Of a stretch of 64,000 nucleotides of DNA, positions 1 to 10,787 are shown one piece after another. The first letter of the stretch is position 1. Each line of letters begins with the position of its first letter. The position numbers and the translations under genes were made by a program. The notes under the pieces are model-generated. The model saw only the letters and a program-made list of their open reading frames with translations. It made no database searches and had not been told where the DNA came from. Where the stretch lies: the NCBI GenBank assembly GCA_951812285.1, contig OX638292.1, positions 1,097,008-1,161,007 on the forward strand, written 5' to 3'. Source of the stretch: an uncultured Dehalococcoidia bacterium. GTDB taxonomy: Bacteria; Chloroflexota; Dehalococcoidia; Lucifugimonadales; UBA1127.

Positions 1-747
1 TACGAGAGCACCGGCGGCTTCACCATCCACGCCTACCTCTACAGCCCGCCCGACCGCTCGAAGAAGTACCCGGGCCTCGTGTACATCCACGGCGGACCGA
101 CGCTGCAATTCTTCGACGACCTCCAGCCGAACGTGCAGTACCTGGTCCAGCGCGGCTACGTCGTCCTGCTGCCCAACGTTCGCGGCAGCACGGGCTACGG
201 CAAGGCTTTCGAGGAGGCGAACGACAGGGACTGGGGCCGCGGCGACCTCGACGATGCCATCGCCGGGACCGAGTACATGAAGGGCCTGAGCTACGTCGAC
301 CCGGGCGCCATGGGAATCACGGGCCGCAGCTACGGCGGCATCCTGAGCATGTACGCGATCACCAACGCGCCCGACGCCTTCCAGGCAGCCGCGCCGATGT
401 CCGGCTACGGCGACTGGCCCTCGCTGCGCTGGGAGATGGAGCTCCGTCACCAGAAGATGCAGGCCCACGAGTTCGGCCCGCTCGAGGAGAACGAGGAACT
501 CTGGATTGAGCTGTCCTCGCAGTTCAAGATCGACCGCGTGACCGCGCCCACGATGATCATCTACGGCGAGGGCAAGGACCCGTGGTCGGACGCGTCGCGC
601 GCCTTCTGGTATGAGATGAAGCGGCAGTACAAGACGGTGCACCACAACGTCTACCACAACGACGGCTACTACGTGGACGCGCCCGCCAACGTGCGCCAGC
701 TCCTGATCGACGTGGCGGACTTCTTCGATCTGTACCTGAAGGGGTAG
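1..747 (+). CDS. S9 (prolyl-oligopeptidase) family peptidase, C-terminal part, truncated by the window edge
   Basis: The frame is open from base 1, so only the last 248 residues are seen. They form the alpha/beta-hydrolase catalytic domain of S9 serine peptidases, which release dipeptides or acylated residues from short peptides. The oxyanion region HGGPT is near residue 30 and the nucleophile elbow GRSYGG puts Ser at about residue 110. An Asp follows in GEGKDPW near residue 185. Where the family has catalytic His in a Y-x-x-E-G-H-G context, this protein reads YHNDGYY, so the His seems replaced by Tyr (codon 667-669). Other His residues lie just before it. The family call is firm; catalytic competence is uncertain. 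Confidence 0.88.
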   Translation, partial: YESTGGFTIHAYLYSPPDRSKKYPGLVYIHGGPTLQFFDDLQPNVQYLVQRGYVVLLPNVRGSTGYGKAFEEANDRDWGRGDLDDAIAGTEYMKGLSYVDPGAMGITGRSYGGILSMYAITNAPDAFQAAAPMSGYGDWPSLRWEMELRHQKMQAHEFGPLEENEELWIELSSQFKIDRVTAPTMIIYGEGKDPWSDASRAFWYEMKRQYKTVHHNVYHNDGYYVDAPANVRQLLIDVADFFDLYLKG

Positions 748-800
748 CAGGTCAGCCCTCTTGGCGAGGGCAGCCATACAACACGAGGAGATGCCGGAGC

Positions 801-992
801 ATGAAACTGGCCTGCGAGGGTTGCGACTGGACCACGGAACAGGACACGGCGGATGAGCTCCTCTCCGCCATGATGGCGCACGGCGAGAACGCGCACTCCG
901 AGATGTTCCAAGGCAAGAGCGCAGAAGAACTCGCGGCCATGAAGGGGATGATGGACGCCCACGTCCGTCAGATGATCATCGACCAGAACTAA
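801..992 (+). CDS. Small DUF1059-like putative metal-binding protein
   Basis: A 63-residue protein. It opens with MKLACEGCDW and continues with a His pair (MMAHGENAHSEM), which resembles the Cys-x2-Cys and His pattern of the DUF1059 family of small, probably metal-binding proteins. Function is unknown. An AGGAG-type ribosome-binding site lies 13-16 bases before ATG 801. It follows the S9 peptidase by 53 bases and may share its transcript. The family assignment rests on motif resemblance only. Confidence 0.7.
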   Translation: MKLACEGCDWTTEQDTADELLSAMMAHGENAHSEMFQGKSAEELAAMKGMMDAHVRQMIIDQN

Positions 993-1276
993 TTGGGTGC
1001 TTTCAAATGGGCTTTGGCGAGGGTGCGCCCGTCAACGTCTGGCAGTGGCTACTGGGCGTGACTGAGTTCTGTTGAATGGTTGTGAAGCGGGACTAGGACG
1101 AGGGGTTGGTGTTGGCCTGGGACTGCGGCTCTTGGGTATGTTGCTCATTGCCGGCGGCGCCGTTCTTAAGCTCAACCCGCCTCCCAAAGGCGACGCGGGG
1201 ATCTTCAAGCACAGGCGGTGCCACCCTTTTGCCTCGGCCCCTCTTGACTCGCACCCAACCCAGCCCCTCGCGGTAT

Positions 1277-1969
1277 TCAATCCGCATTGTCCCCTCCTGG
1301 CCCCAACTCCGTTTGGGCCTGTACGGGAATCATATCATATATGGTCTGGGCATCCCACACACGAACGCGGCTGAATTGCTGAGTGAAAGTTGGGTCTTCA
1401 ATGAAAGAATAGGCAAGGACTGTGCCAATCTCCTTGGGGACCGCAAATTCGTATGTATCCGAAACCCTCTCACCGGGTTCAATCACCAAATCCCCTTTGT
1501 CCCACTCACGAGAAACATAGGATAGGGTCGGCCAAGCTACGTCGTAGGCTTCACCCCCCAAGTCATCACTGAATAGCCTCTCGATCGCCTCGTCCGTCGT
1601 GGGAGCAATTTGCTGAAGCTGTACTGCCCCCTGCCGAGGAGCAACAACGACGCTTGAAGAGTTTAGTGCAGTCACCGTAACGGCAATATGCACATAGCTG
1701 TCCCCGATTACCCTGTGCGAGACCTCGTGAGTTATTGTCAGGTGCGGATGAAAGGTCCGTAGAAGGTGCAGGCGATAAAAGGCAAACCCACCGCCTACGA
1801 AGACGGCCGTGAGTGTGCCAACAGCCTGCACAATCGTGGCGGCCGTATTCCATTCGGCGCCACCCCAAGCGGTCACTGCCCACATGACGGCCAAGAGAGC
1901 CAGGACAAACAGGCCGCTTAGACTCACTAGCAACGCGATTTGACTTCCGGAACCTCTCCAAAAAGTCAC
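1277..1969 (-). CDS. Hypothetical membrane protein with two N-terminal transmembrane segments
   Basis: A 230-residue protein that I do not recognise. Two hydrophobic segments (about residues 10-34 and 42-64) precede a polar domain of about 165 residues rich in beta-strand-like sequence, so a membrane-anchored domain is likely. The start is GTG 1969, ten bases after the leuS stop, so it is probably the second gene of the leuS transcript and under the leuS T-box. Base composition is lower in GC than leuS, which may mean it was acquired or is less constrained. Confidence 0.6.
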   Translation of the reverse strand: MTFWRGSGSQIALLVSLSGLFVLALLAVMWAVTAWGGAEWNTAATIVQAVGTLTAVFVGGGFAFYRLHLLRTFHPHLTITHEVSHRVIGDSYVHIAVTVTALNSSSVVVAPRQGAVQLQQIAPTTDEAIERLFSDDLGGEAYDVAWPTLSYVSREWDKGDLVIEPGERVSDTYEFAVPKEIGTVLAYSFIEDPTFTQQFSRVRVWDAQTIYDMIPVQAQTELGPGGDNAD

Positions 1970-1979
1970 TGCTGCCGCC

Positions 1980-4457
1980 CTACCGCGTAACCAGATTCAG
2001 CAGTCGGCCGGGCACGTACACAGCCTTCGTGACTTCCTTGCCCTCCAGGTGTCGCTGCACGTTGGCCTGCGCCAGCGCGATCTCCTTCGCGTCGTCCTCG
2101 CCGAGATCCGGCGCGACCGGGAGCCGGTCGCGGACGCGGCCGTCCACCTGCACGACGAGCGTCACCGTCTCCTCCGCCGCCAGGTCGTCGTCCCACTCCG
2201 GGAACGACTGCAGGTGGACGCTGCGCCGCTCGCCCAGCTGCTCCCACAGCTCCTCGGACAGGTGCGGCGCGATGGGCGCCAGTAGCACAATCATGAACTT
2301 TCGTGCTTCGCTCCAGGCCCTGGCGCTTGCGGTGTTGTCCTCCCACACGCGCTGCATCAGGTTGGTCAGCTCCATCATCGCGGCGATGGCCGTGTTGAAC
2401 TTGAAGGCGTCCAGGTCCTGGTACACCTTGCGCATTGTCTGGTGCAGCTTGCGGCGAAGCTCCCGGCTGCCCTCCGAGTTGTCGGAACCGTTCAGCCCGG
2501 ACGGGTCGCGGCTCCAGATGTCCCACACGCGATTGAACCACCGCGCGATGCCGTTGATGCCGCCGTCGCTCCAGTCGCCGCCGCGGTCCCAGGGCCCCAC
2601 GAACATGAGGTACGTCCGCACAATGTCCGCGCCCAGCGTGGCGACGTACTCGTCGGGCGCCACGACGTTGCCGCGCGACTTACTCATCTTGGCCCCGTCC
2701 GCGATGATGTGGCCCTGGTTGTAGAGCCGCAGGAACGGCTCGTCGAAGTTGAGCAGCCCGACGTCCCGCAGCGCCTTGGTGAAGAACCGCGCGTACATCA
2801 GGTGCATCACCGCGTGTTCCGCGCCGCCCGTGTACTGGTCGACGGGCGCCCACGCATCGGCCTGCCCCGGGTTCCACGGCTCCCCGTCGTTCTTGGCGCT
2901 CAGGTAGCGCAGGAAGTACCACGACGAGTCGAAGAAGGTGTCCATCGTGTCCGTCTCGCGCTGTCCCGCGCCGCCGCACTGCGGGCACGCGACGTTGACG
3001 AACGCCTCGTTGCGCGCCAGCGGCGACTCGCCCGTCGGCCGGAAGTCGGCGTCCTCCGGCAGCAGCACCGGCAGCTCGTCCTCCGGCACGGGCACCGTGC
3101 CGCAGTTGGGGCAGTGGATGATCGGGATCGGCGTGCCCCAGTACCGCTGCCGCGAGACGAGCCAGTCGCGCAGCCGGTACGTCTGCGTCCGGACGCCGCC
3201 GCCGCGCGCCTCCAGGTACGCCGCGATGGCGTCCGCGCCCCGGTCATTCGTCATGCCGTTGAAGTCGCCGGAATTCACCATCGTGCCGGCCTCGGTGTAC
3301 GCGACCTCCAGCGTCTCCTCCCCCGTGGAGCCCGGCGGCGCGATCACCGTGACGATCGGCAGCCCAAACTTGGTCGCGAAATCGAAGTCGCGCTGGTCGT
3401 GGGCCGGAACGCCCATGACCGCGCCGGTTGCGTACCACGCGACGGCGTAGTCGGCCGTCCAGATGGGCACCTGCTGCCCGTTGGCCGGGTTGATGCAGTA
3501 TGTGCCCAGCGGCACGCCCGTCTTGTCGCGCTCCGTCGACATCCGCTCGATGTCCGACTTCGCCCGCGCCTCGGCCACGTACGCCTCGACGGTCGCGCGC
3601 TGCTCGGGCGTCGTGAGCGACTCCACCATCGGGTGCTCCGGCGCCAGCACCATGAACGTCACGCCGAAGAGCGTGTCGACGCGCGTCGTGAACACCGGCA
3701 GCGACTTCTCCTCCAGCCCCAGGTGCGAGATGTCGAAGACCACCTCGGCGCCCTCGCTTCGGCCGATCCAGTTGCGCTGCATCGTCAGGATGCGCTCCGG
3801 CCAGTCCGTGATCCCCGACGAGTCCAGTAGTTGGTCGGCGTAGTCGGTGATTTTCAGGAACCACTGGTCCAGCTCCCGCCGCGTGATCGGCGTTCCGCAT
3901 CGCTCGCACGCCCCGTCGAGCACCTGCTCGTTGGCCAGCACCGTCTGGCACGATGGGCACCAGACGGCGGGCGCGTGGGCGCGGTAGGCCAGTCCCGCCT
4001 TGTAGAACTGCAGGAAGAGCCACTGGTTCCACTTGTAGTACTCGGGCAGGCAGCAGACGATCTCCCGGTCCCAGTCGTACACCGTGCCCATCGAGCGGAG
4101 CTGCCCGCGCATCTTCTCGATGTTGCCCATCGTCCACTCGTGCGGGTGGACGCCCTGCCTGATGGCCGCGTTCTCCGCCGGCAGCCCGAATGCGTCGAAG
4201 CCCATGGGGTGCAGCACGTTGTAGCCCTGCATCCGCCGGAACCGAGCGTGCGCGTCCGACGGCGCCATCGCGTACCAGTGCCCGATGTGGACGTCGCCCG
4301 ACGGGTAGGGGTACATCGTAAGCTCGTACCACTTGGGCCGAGGGTCATCGTCCCGCACGGTGTGCAGGCCGTCGTCGGCCCACCGCCGCTGCCACTTCCG
4401 GTCGACGGAAACCGGGTCCCACCGTAGCTCCGACTGCCGAGTCCGCTGCTGCGCCAT
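1980..4457 (-). CDS. leuS: Leucyl-tRNA synthetase
   Basis: Class I synthetase that charges tRNA-Leu in the cytoplasm; 825 residues, the usual bacterial length. The HIGH signature appears as PYPSGDVHIGHWYA near residue 45 and the KMSKS loop as KMSKSRGN in the C-terminal half. A large CP1 editing domain lies between, and Cys pairs (CPSCQ/CERCG) suggest a zinc-binding module. The open frame runs further upstream, but ATG 4457 is preferred: it has an AAGGAG site, gives the normal length and begins MAQQRTRQ. Longer starts would run into the T-box terminator. Regulation is by the T-box leader at 4485-4790. Confidence 0.97.
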   Translation of the reverse strand: MAQQRTRQSELRWDPVSVDRKWQRRWADDGLHTVRDDDPRPKWYELTMYPYPSGDVHIGHWYAMAPSDAHARFRRMQGYNVLHPMGFDAFGLPAENAAIRQGVHPHEWTMGNIEKMRGQLRSMGTVYDWDREIVCCLPEYYKWNQWLFLQFYKAGLAYRAHAPAVWCPSCQTVLANEQVLDGACERCGTPITRRELDQWFLKITDYADQLLDSSGITDWPERILTMQRNWIGRSEGAEVVFDISHLGLEEKSLPVFTTRVDTLFGVTFMVLAPEHPMVESLTTPEQRATVEAYVAEARAKSDIERMSTERDKTGVPLGTYCINPANGQQVPIWTADYAVAWYATGAVMGVPAHDQRDFDFATKFGLPIVTVIAPPGSTGEETLEVAYTEAGTMVNSGDFNGMTNDRGADAIAAYLEARGGGVRTQTYRLRDWLVSRQRYWGTPIPIIHCPNCGTVPVPEDELPVLLPEDADFRPTGESPLARNEAFVNVACPQCGGAGQRETDTMDTFFDSSWYFLRYLSAKNDGEPWNPGQADAWAPVDQYTGGAEHAVMHLMYARFFTKALRDVGLLNFDEPFLRLYNQGHIIADGAKMSKSRGNVVAPDEYVATLGADIVRTYLMFVGPWDRGGDWSDGGINGIARWFNRVWDIWSRDPSGLNGSDNSEGSRELRRKLHQTMRKVYQDLDAFKFNTAIAAMMELTNLMQRVWEDNTASARAWSEARKFMIVLLAPIAPHLSEELWEQLGERRSVHLQSFPEWDDDLAAEETVTLVVQVDGRVRDRLPVAPDLGEDDAKEIALAQANVQRHLEGKEVTKAVYVPGRLLNLVTR

Positions 4458-4484
4458 ACTCTCCGTGTCTCCTTGCTCTCCAGC

Positions 4485-4790
4485 TAAACAAAACGCCCGT
4501 CCCCACAAAGGGACGGGCTGCCGATGCGCTCCACCCGCGGTACCACCCTGATTGCCCACGCACCCGCCAGGGTGCGCGACCGCTTGCCGGCGATAACGGC
4601 GCCACCGTCCAGCCTTGCGAGCCCTCCGCACCCGACTCGGCACACCGATTCGCCGGTCGGTCGAGGTTCTCGTTGGGGCCGCCGCTCAGGGGCGAGTTCG
4701 CGGGGCTGTCGCTGCCGGCCTTGCACCGTCCGCCGGCTCGCTGCTGCGACGCCTGTCGTTACTGCTCCCCGTCGTCGCGTTTGACTATTG
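4485..4790 (-). promoter_or_regulatory. T-box riboswitch leader of leuS (Leu specifier CUC)
   Basis: The conserved T-box element (AGGGTGGTACCGCGGG type) is on the minus strand at 4532-4550. It is followed by an intrinsic terminator with arms 4510-4518 and 4495-4503 and a T-rich tail. Upstream, an AGTA S-turn motif and a GAGAAC-CTC-GA context place a likely specifier codon CTC (Leu) at 4663-4665. T-boxes bind uncharged cognate tRNA and form an antiterminator. The Leu specifier directly upstream of leuS makes the assignment self-consistent. Stem I boundaries were judged by eye. Confidence 0.93.
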
Positions 4791-4796
4791 CATTAG

Positions 4797-4826
4797 AACG
4801 TAGCATCGGCCCGCCGAGGGTGTCAA
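4797..4826 (-). promoter_or_regulatory. Promoter of the leuS T-box transcript
   Basis: On the minus strand TTGACA (4826-4821) is separated by 18 bases from TACGTT (4802-4797). It is a sigma-70-like promoter just upstream of the T-box leader. Confidence 0.65.
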
Positions 4827-4905
4827 ACGAATCCGCCCCCTCTCCGGGCCGCGGAGAACCCGGCCGATTTCGTAGCCGCATACACAAACGGGCCCGAAAC
4901 GAATA

Positions 4906-4934
4906 TTGCAGCCCACCCGCCGTTCTGCTAAAAT
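4906..4934 (+). promoter_or_regulatory. Promoter of the nusA operon
   Basis: TTGCAG (4906-4911), a 17-base spacer and TAAAAT (4929-4934) form a good sigma-70-like promoter. The predicted transcript starts near 4941 and runs through the hairpin at 4968 before nusA. Confidence 0.7.
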
Positions 4935-4967
4935 CGTGCCCAAGAGCACATGCTCGATATACTTGTT

Positions 4968-4995
4968 AAAGTGGGCTCGCCCCACTTTTTTCTTT
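4968..4995 (+). terminator. Intrinsic terminator/attenuator inside the nusA leader
   Basis: AAAGTGGG (4968-4975) pairs with CCCACTTT (4981-4988) around a five-base loop, and the T-rich tail continues TTTCTTT to 4995. It lies between the nusA promoter and the nusA start, so it is positioned to stop leader transcripts. NusA itself stimulates termination at such hairpins, so feedback control is a reasonable inference. Confidence 0.75.
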
Positions 4996-5025
4996 GATAT
5001 GGGCCTGTAGGGGGAGGTCTTGGGA

Positions 5026-6639
<1,614 letters not shown>

Positions 6640-6733
6640 GTTCACCAATCGCAAGTCGAGGGCGCGCCCAACGAGGCGCTGCCCACAATTCGGACACCAA
6701 GGGGGGTGGATCCCGGAAGGGCAGGTGCAGACG

Positions 6734-7027
6734 ATGACGCCGAGACGCATTCCCATCCGGACCTGTTCCGGATGCGGCAGGAAGAGCGGGAAGCGGGACA
6801 TGGTGCGCATCGTCAGGCAACCGGACGGCGACGTCGCCGTCGACCCCACGGGCCGCGCGTCCGGCAGAGGCGCCTACCTGTGTGAGGACCCTGCCTGCTG
6901 GGAGTTGGGCCTCGGCCGCAACCGGCTGGAGCGCACGCTCAGGGTAACCATTCCGCCGGACCAACGTTCCGCCCTGCTGGCCTACGCAGGGGAACAGAGC
7001 GCTGACTGGGTAGGCGAGGAGGATTGA
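6734..7027 (+). CDS. ylxR: YlxR family RNA-binding protein (RnpM-like)
   Basis: A 97-residue member of the YlxR family, normally encoded between nusA and infB, as here. It shows [10 protein letters not shown] at the N-terminus and the family signature GRGAYLC near residue 47. Bacillus YlxR has been linked to RNase P modulation; the precise role in this organism is unknown. The frame is open much further upstream over the end of nusA. ATG 6734 gives the usual family length and has a GGAAGG-type site upstream. It ends one base before the infB ATG. Confidence 0.9.
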   Translation: MTPRRIPIRTCSGCGRKSGKRDMVRIVRQPDGDVAVDPTGRASGRGAYLCEDPACWELGLGRNRLERTLRVTIPPDQRSALLAYAGEQSADWVGEED

Positions 7028-7028
7028 T

Positions 7029-8867
7029 ATGGCACGTAGATCGTTTAGACCAAACAGGCCAACACGGCGGCGCGGCCCCCGCAGGGGACCCGGCCCTGCC
7101 GCAATGACCCTTGACGCCCCGGACCTGAACACGGTCCTGGAGCTCCCGCCCGCCATCATGGTCAGCCAGTTGGCGGAGCGGATGCGCGCCAACCCCATCG
7201 ACATCATCAAGAACCTCATGCGCACTGGCGTCATGGCCACGGTCAACGAGGTCCTCGACTTCGAGACCGCGGCAACCGTCGCCACCACCATGGGCCACCG
7301 CGTGCGCAGGCTCGAGGACGTGTCCGTCGCTGACGTGGAGGACCCGCTCAAGCCGCCGGACAACGACCCCGAGGACCTCGAGCCCCGCGCTCCCGTCGTC
7401 ACCATTCTCGGCCACGTCGACCACGGCAAGACGACGCTGCTCGACGCCATCCGCAACACCAACGTCGTCGAGCGTGAGGTCGGCGGCATCACGCAGCACA
7501 TCGGCGCGTACCAGGTCGAGACCCACGACAACAAGCTGACCTTCCTGGACACCCCCGGCCACGAGGCCTTCACCGCCATGCGGGCCCGGGGCGCCCACGC
7601 CACCGACGTCGCCATCCTCGTCGTCGCGGCCGATGACGGCGTCATGCCGCAGACCACCGAGGCCGTCGACCACGCCAAGGCCGCCGGCGTCCCCATCGTC
7701 GTCGCCATCAACAAGATGGACCGCCCGGACGCCGACCCCGACCGCGTGAAGAGGCAGCTCGCAGAGCAGGGCCTGCTCCCAGAGGACTGGGGTGGCGAGA
7801 CCATCATGGTCCCCGTCTCCGCCAAGTCCGGTGACGGCCTGAATGACCTTCTCGACAACCTGCTCGTCGTCACAGAGGTGCAGGAGCTCAAGGCCAACCC
7901 CAACCGCGCCGCCAGCGGCGTTGTCGTCGAGGCCCAGCTCGACAAGAGCAAGGGTCCGCTCGCAACCGTGCTCGTGCAGCAGGGCACGCTGCACGTCGGC
8001 GACAACCTCGTCGTCGGCGACACCTTCGGCCGTGTCAAGGCCATGATCGCCGACACGGGCCGCCGCATCCGTGAGGCCGGCCCGTCGACCCCCGTCGAGG
8101 TCCTCGGCCTCTCGCAGCTGCCCCTGGCCGGCGACCCCTTCCTCGTCACCGCAGACGAGCGCACCGCGCGCAGTCTGATCGAGACCCGCAAGCGGCGGAG
8201 GGAGGCGCAGGCCGCCAGCGGCATGTCGATGGAAGAGGTCTCGTCCCGCATTCAGAGCGGTGAGATAAAGGAGCTGCTCATCATCCTGAAATGCGACGTG
8301 CAGGGCAGCATCGAGGCCGTCCGCAGCACAATCATGAAGTCCCGCATGGACGAGGTGACTGTGCGCATCCTCCACGCAGGGGCGGGGACCATCACCGAGA
8401 GCGACATTCTCCTCGCCAGCGCGTCCGACGCCATCGTGCTCGGCTTCAACACCCGCGTCGAGCCGGGCGCCCGGTCGCTCGCCGAGCAGAACCGCGTCCA
8501 GATCCGCCTGTACGACATCATCTACCAGCTCGCCGACGACGTTGAGAAGGCGCTTAAGGGCATGCTCACGCCCGAGGACCGCGAGGTCGTCGACGGCCAC
8601 GCCGAGGTTCGCGCCATCTTCAGCCTCGGCCGCCGCAACCGGATCGCCGGCTGCCACATCCTCGACGGCCGGTTTACCCGGAACGTGCAGGTCCGCATCT
8701 CCCGCAACGGCGAGCTGCTCCACACCGGCCCAATCGCCAGCCTGAAGCGCTTCAAGGACGATGTCCGGGAGGTCACCGCGGGCTTCGAGTGCGGCATCGG
8801 CGTCGACGGATTCCTGGAGTTTGAGGAAGGGGACACCCTGGAGGCATACCACATAGAGCGCGGCTAG
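7029..8867 (+). CDS. infB: Translation initiation factor IF-2
   Basis: GTPase that delivers initiator tRNA to the 30S subunit and promotes subunit joining. At 612 residues it is a short-form IF-2 with one IF2N-type helical segment (about 35-75) and almost no N-terminal extension. The G domain begins with GHVDHGKTT near residue 128, followed by DTPGHE and NKMD. Domains II-IV follow to the C-terminus. The start lies one base after the ylxR stop, so the genes are translationally linked. Confidence 0.97.
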   Translation: MARRSFRPNRPTRRRGPRRGPGPAAMTLDAPDLNTVLELPPAIMVSQLAERMRANPIDIIKNLMRTGVMATVNEVLDFETAATVATTMGHRVRRLEDVSVADVEDPLKPPDNDPEDLEPRAPVVTILGHVDHGKTTLLDAIRNTNVVEREVGGITQHIGAYQVETHDNKLTFLDTPGHEAFTAMRARGAHATDVAILVVAADDGVMPQTTEAVDHAKAAGVPIVVAINKMDRPDADPDRVKRQLAEQGLLPEDWGGETIMVPVSAKSGDGLNDLLDNLLVVTEVQELKANPNRAASGVVVEAQLDKSKGPLATVLVQQGTLHVGDNLVVGDTFGRVKAMIADTGRRIREAGPSTPVEVLGLSQLPLAGDPFLVTADERTARSLIETRKRRREAQAASGMSMEEVSSRIQSGEIKELLIILKCDVQGSIEAVRSTIMKSRMDEVTVRILHAGAGTITESDILLASASDAIVLGFNTRVEPGARSLAEQNRVQIRLYDIIYQLADDVEKALKGMLTPEDREVVDGHAEVRAIFSLGRRNRIAGCHILDGRFTRNVQVRISRNGELLHTGPIASLKRFKDDVREVTAGFECGIGVDGFLEFEEGDTLEAYHIERG

Positions 8868-8901
8868 GGAAATGCATCCAAGTAACAATCTAGGTGGTTA
8901 A

Positions 8902-9402
8902 ATGGCACAGAGCGCACCCAAGCCCAAGAAGAACAACCGGGTCGGCATTGCGGGGGAATACTTTGTAGCTGCGGAGTTGAACAGGCGCGGAGCCACCGCT
9001 GTCACGCTAACGACCAACATGCCTGAGGTGGACGTTGTGGCCACCGACCCTAGTCGCTCGCGCACTATTTACATCCAAGTCAAGACGAAAATGACAGGCA
9101 GAACAAAGCGAACTGGAAAACCAACTGGCAATTGGCACTCAAGGACTTGGGAAGGCAATAAATCTCCCAAGCCTGAACATTTTTGGGCATTCGTCTCCAT
9201 ACCACAAAGTCGCCAAGAACCTCCTAGTTATTGGATCGTGTCTGACGATTGGATGCGTGAAGACATTAAGAATAATCATGCAGCATGGTTACTTCACACT
9301 GGTGGGCGCAGACCGAGAGGGAGCAACTCCGATCACCACGGCATTTCTGAAGACCGGCTCAAAGGATGGGAAGACTCTTGGGACATCCTCGATATCTTCT
9401 AG
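8902..9402 (+). CDS. Putative PD-(D/E)XK-fold nuclease-like protein inserted between infB and rbfA
   Basis: A 166-residue protein. Residues 14-60 read as a nuclease-fold core: GIAGEYFVAAEL (Glu), then EVDVVATD (Asp), then YIQVKTK (Gln-x-Lys). This matches the E...D...(E/Q)xK pattern of PD-(D/E)XK and Holliday-junction-resolvase-like proteins. The rest is unrecognised and Trp-rich. Base composition is visibly more AT-rich than infB and rbfA on either side, which suggests insertion into the nusA-truB operon. There is no clear ribosome-binding site before ATG 8902. Substrate and function are unknown. Confidence 0.6.
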   Translation: MAQSAPKPKKNNRVGIAGEYFVAAELNRRGATAVTLTTNMPEVDVVATDPSRSRTIYIQVKTKMTGRTKRTGKPTGNWHSRTWEGNKSPKPEHFWAFVSIPQSRQEPPSYWIVSDDWMREDIKNNHAAWLLHTGGRRPRGSNSDHHGISEDRLKGWEDSWDILDIF

Positions 9403-9474
9403 GACTGCTCAGGACGGCAAGACGGCAGACGTCTGCTAACTTGGTTCCATCTACACCGTAGGGAGACCCCCGCC

Positions 9475-9846
9475 ATGAGCCGCCGTATGGGCCGCGTCAA
9501 TGAGCTTATTCGTGAGGAGCTGAGTTCGCTCCTGCTTCTCGAGTTGAAGGACCCTCGCGTCGCCGCGCTGACGACCGTGACCCACGTCGAGACCTCGCCT
9601 GACCTCGAGCACGCGCGGGTCTACGTCAGCGTTATGGGCTCGGAGCAGGAGCAGGCCGGCGCAATGAACGGTCTCCGCTCGGCGGAGGGCTTCCTGCGCC
9701 GGAGCCTCGCCGGCCGCGTGAAGATGCGCCGCGTGCCCGCGCTGACATTCGCGTTGGACACCTCCATGGAGGAGGGCGCCCAGATGCTGGAACTCATAGA
9801 CCGCGTCGCGGACGGCCACGGCGCGCATCAGGAACGGAGACTATGA
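9475..9846 (+). CDS. rbfA: 30S ribosome-binding factor A
   Basis: RbfA is a KH-type protein that binds the immature 30S subunit and assists 16S rRNA 5'-end maturation. It has 123 residues, the normal length. It begins MSRRMGRVNELIREELSSLL and carries the family region KDPRVAALTTVTHVETSPDL, followed by ARVYVSVMG. GGGAGA lies just upstream of ATG 9475. Its stop overlaps the truB start by four bases (ATGA). Confidence 0.93.
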   Translation: MSRRMGRVNELIREELSSLLLLELKDPRVAALTTVTHVETSPDLEHARVYVSVMGSEQEQAGAMNGLRSAEGFLRRSLAGRVKMRRVPALTFALDTSMEEGAQMLELIDRVADGHGAHQERRL

Positions 9847-10787
9847 CCGTCAACGGAGTGCTGAATCTCTACAAGCCCGCCGGTGAGACTTCCATGGACA
9901 TGGTCCGCATGATCAAGCGGCTCACCGGCCAGAAGAAGGTCGGCCACGGCGGCACCCTCGACCCCATCGCCAGCGGCGTCCTGCCCATCTGCTTCGGCCA
10001 GGCGACCCGCCTCATGGACCCCCTCGTCGATGGCGTGAAGCGCTACCACACCCGCGTCCGCCTCGGCGAGACGACCGACACCTACGACTCCGACGGCACG
10101 GTCACCGCCACCGCCGACGCCTCAAACGTCACCCGCGACGACGTCGAGGCCGCCCTCGATGCGTTCCGCGGCGTGATCCAGCAGGTTCCGCCCATGTACA
10201 GCGCCCTGAAGCAGGGCGGCGAGCGCCTCTACGACCTTGCCCGCGCCGGTTTCGACGTTGTGCGCGAGCCCCGTGAGGTCGTCGTCCACACCCTGACCCT
10301 CGAGGCCTACGAGCCGCCCGACGCCGTGCTCGACATCGTCTGCGGCCGCGGCGTCTACGTGCGCTCCATCGGCCACGACCTCGGCGTCGCCCTCGGCTGC
10401 GGCGGCCACATCGTCGAGCTCGAACGCCGGGGCGCAGGCCCCTTCACCTCGGACGACGCCGTCACGCCAGACCGATTCAAGGCAGCCGTGGAGGCCGGCG
10501 AATGGATGGACCTCGTCCACCCGCCGGACATCGTCGTGTCCAACCTGCCCGCCGGCACCGTCGCCGGCGCGCTCGAAACCTTCGTCAAGTCGGGCCGCTC
10601 CGTCGTCCTCGGCGGCCGCGAGGGCATGGACCCCCCGCAGCACGGCGAGCTCTGGCGCGTCTACGGCCACGACGGCCGCTTCATAGCCCTCGCCCGCTAC
10701 GACAAACCCACCGGCCAATGGCGCCCAGAAAAAGTCTTCGACGCCACCCAACAACCCACCCGCCACCGCACACCCTCCCGCCCCTAA
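9843..10787 (+). CDS. truB: tRNA pseudouridine(55) synthase
   Basis: TruB converts U55 in the tRNA T-loop to pseudouridine. The protein has 314 residues. KKVGHGGTLDPIASGVL near residue 33 contains the catalytic Asp, and later motifs include RYHTRVRLGETTDTYD and GRGVYVRSIGHDLG. A C-terminal PUA-like region follows. It starts in a four-base overlap with rbfA and is the last gene of the nusA operon. Confidence 0.95.
   Translation: MTVNGVLNLYKPAGETSMDMVRMIKRLTGQKKVGHGGTLDPIASGVLPICFGQATRLMDPLVDGVKRYHTRVRLGETTDTYDSDGTVTATADASNVTRDDVEAALDAFRGVIQQVPPMYSALKQGGERLYDLARAGFDVVREPREVVVHTLTLEAYEPPDAVLDIVCGRGVYVRSIGHDLGVALGCGGHIVELERRGAGPFTSDDAVTPDRFKAAVEAGEWMDLVHPPDIVVSNLPAGTVAGALETFVKSGRSVVLGGREGMDPPQHGELWRVYGHDGRFIALARYDKPTGQWRPEKVFDATQQPTRHRTPSRP

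Noticed and set aside
2442-3830. Plus-strand open frame (462 codons) opposite leuS
   Set aside because: Arg/Val/His-rich antisense shadow of leuS without any motif.
6939-8888. Long minus-strand open frame (649 codons) opposite infB
   Set aside because: Antisense shadow of infB; no recognisable domain and composition driven by third-position GC.
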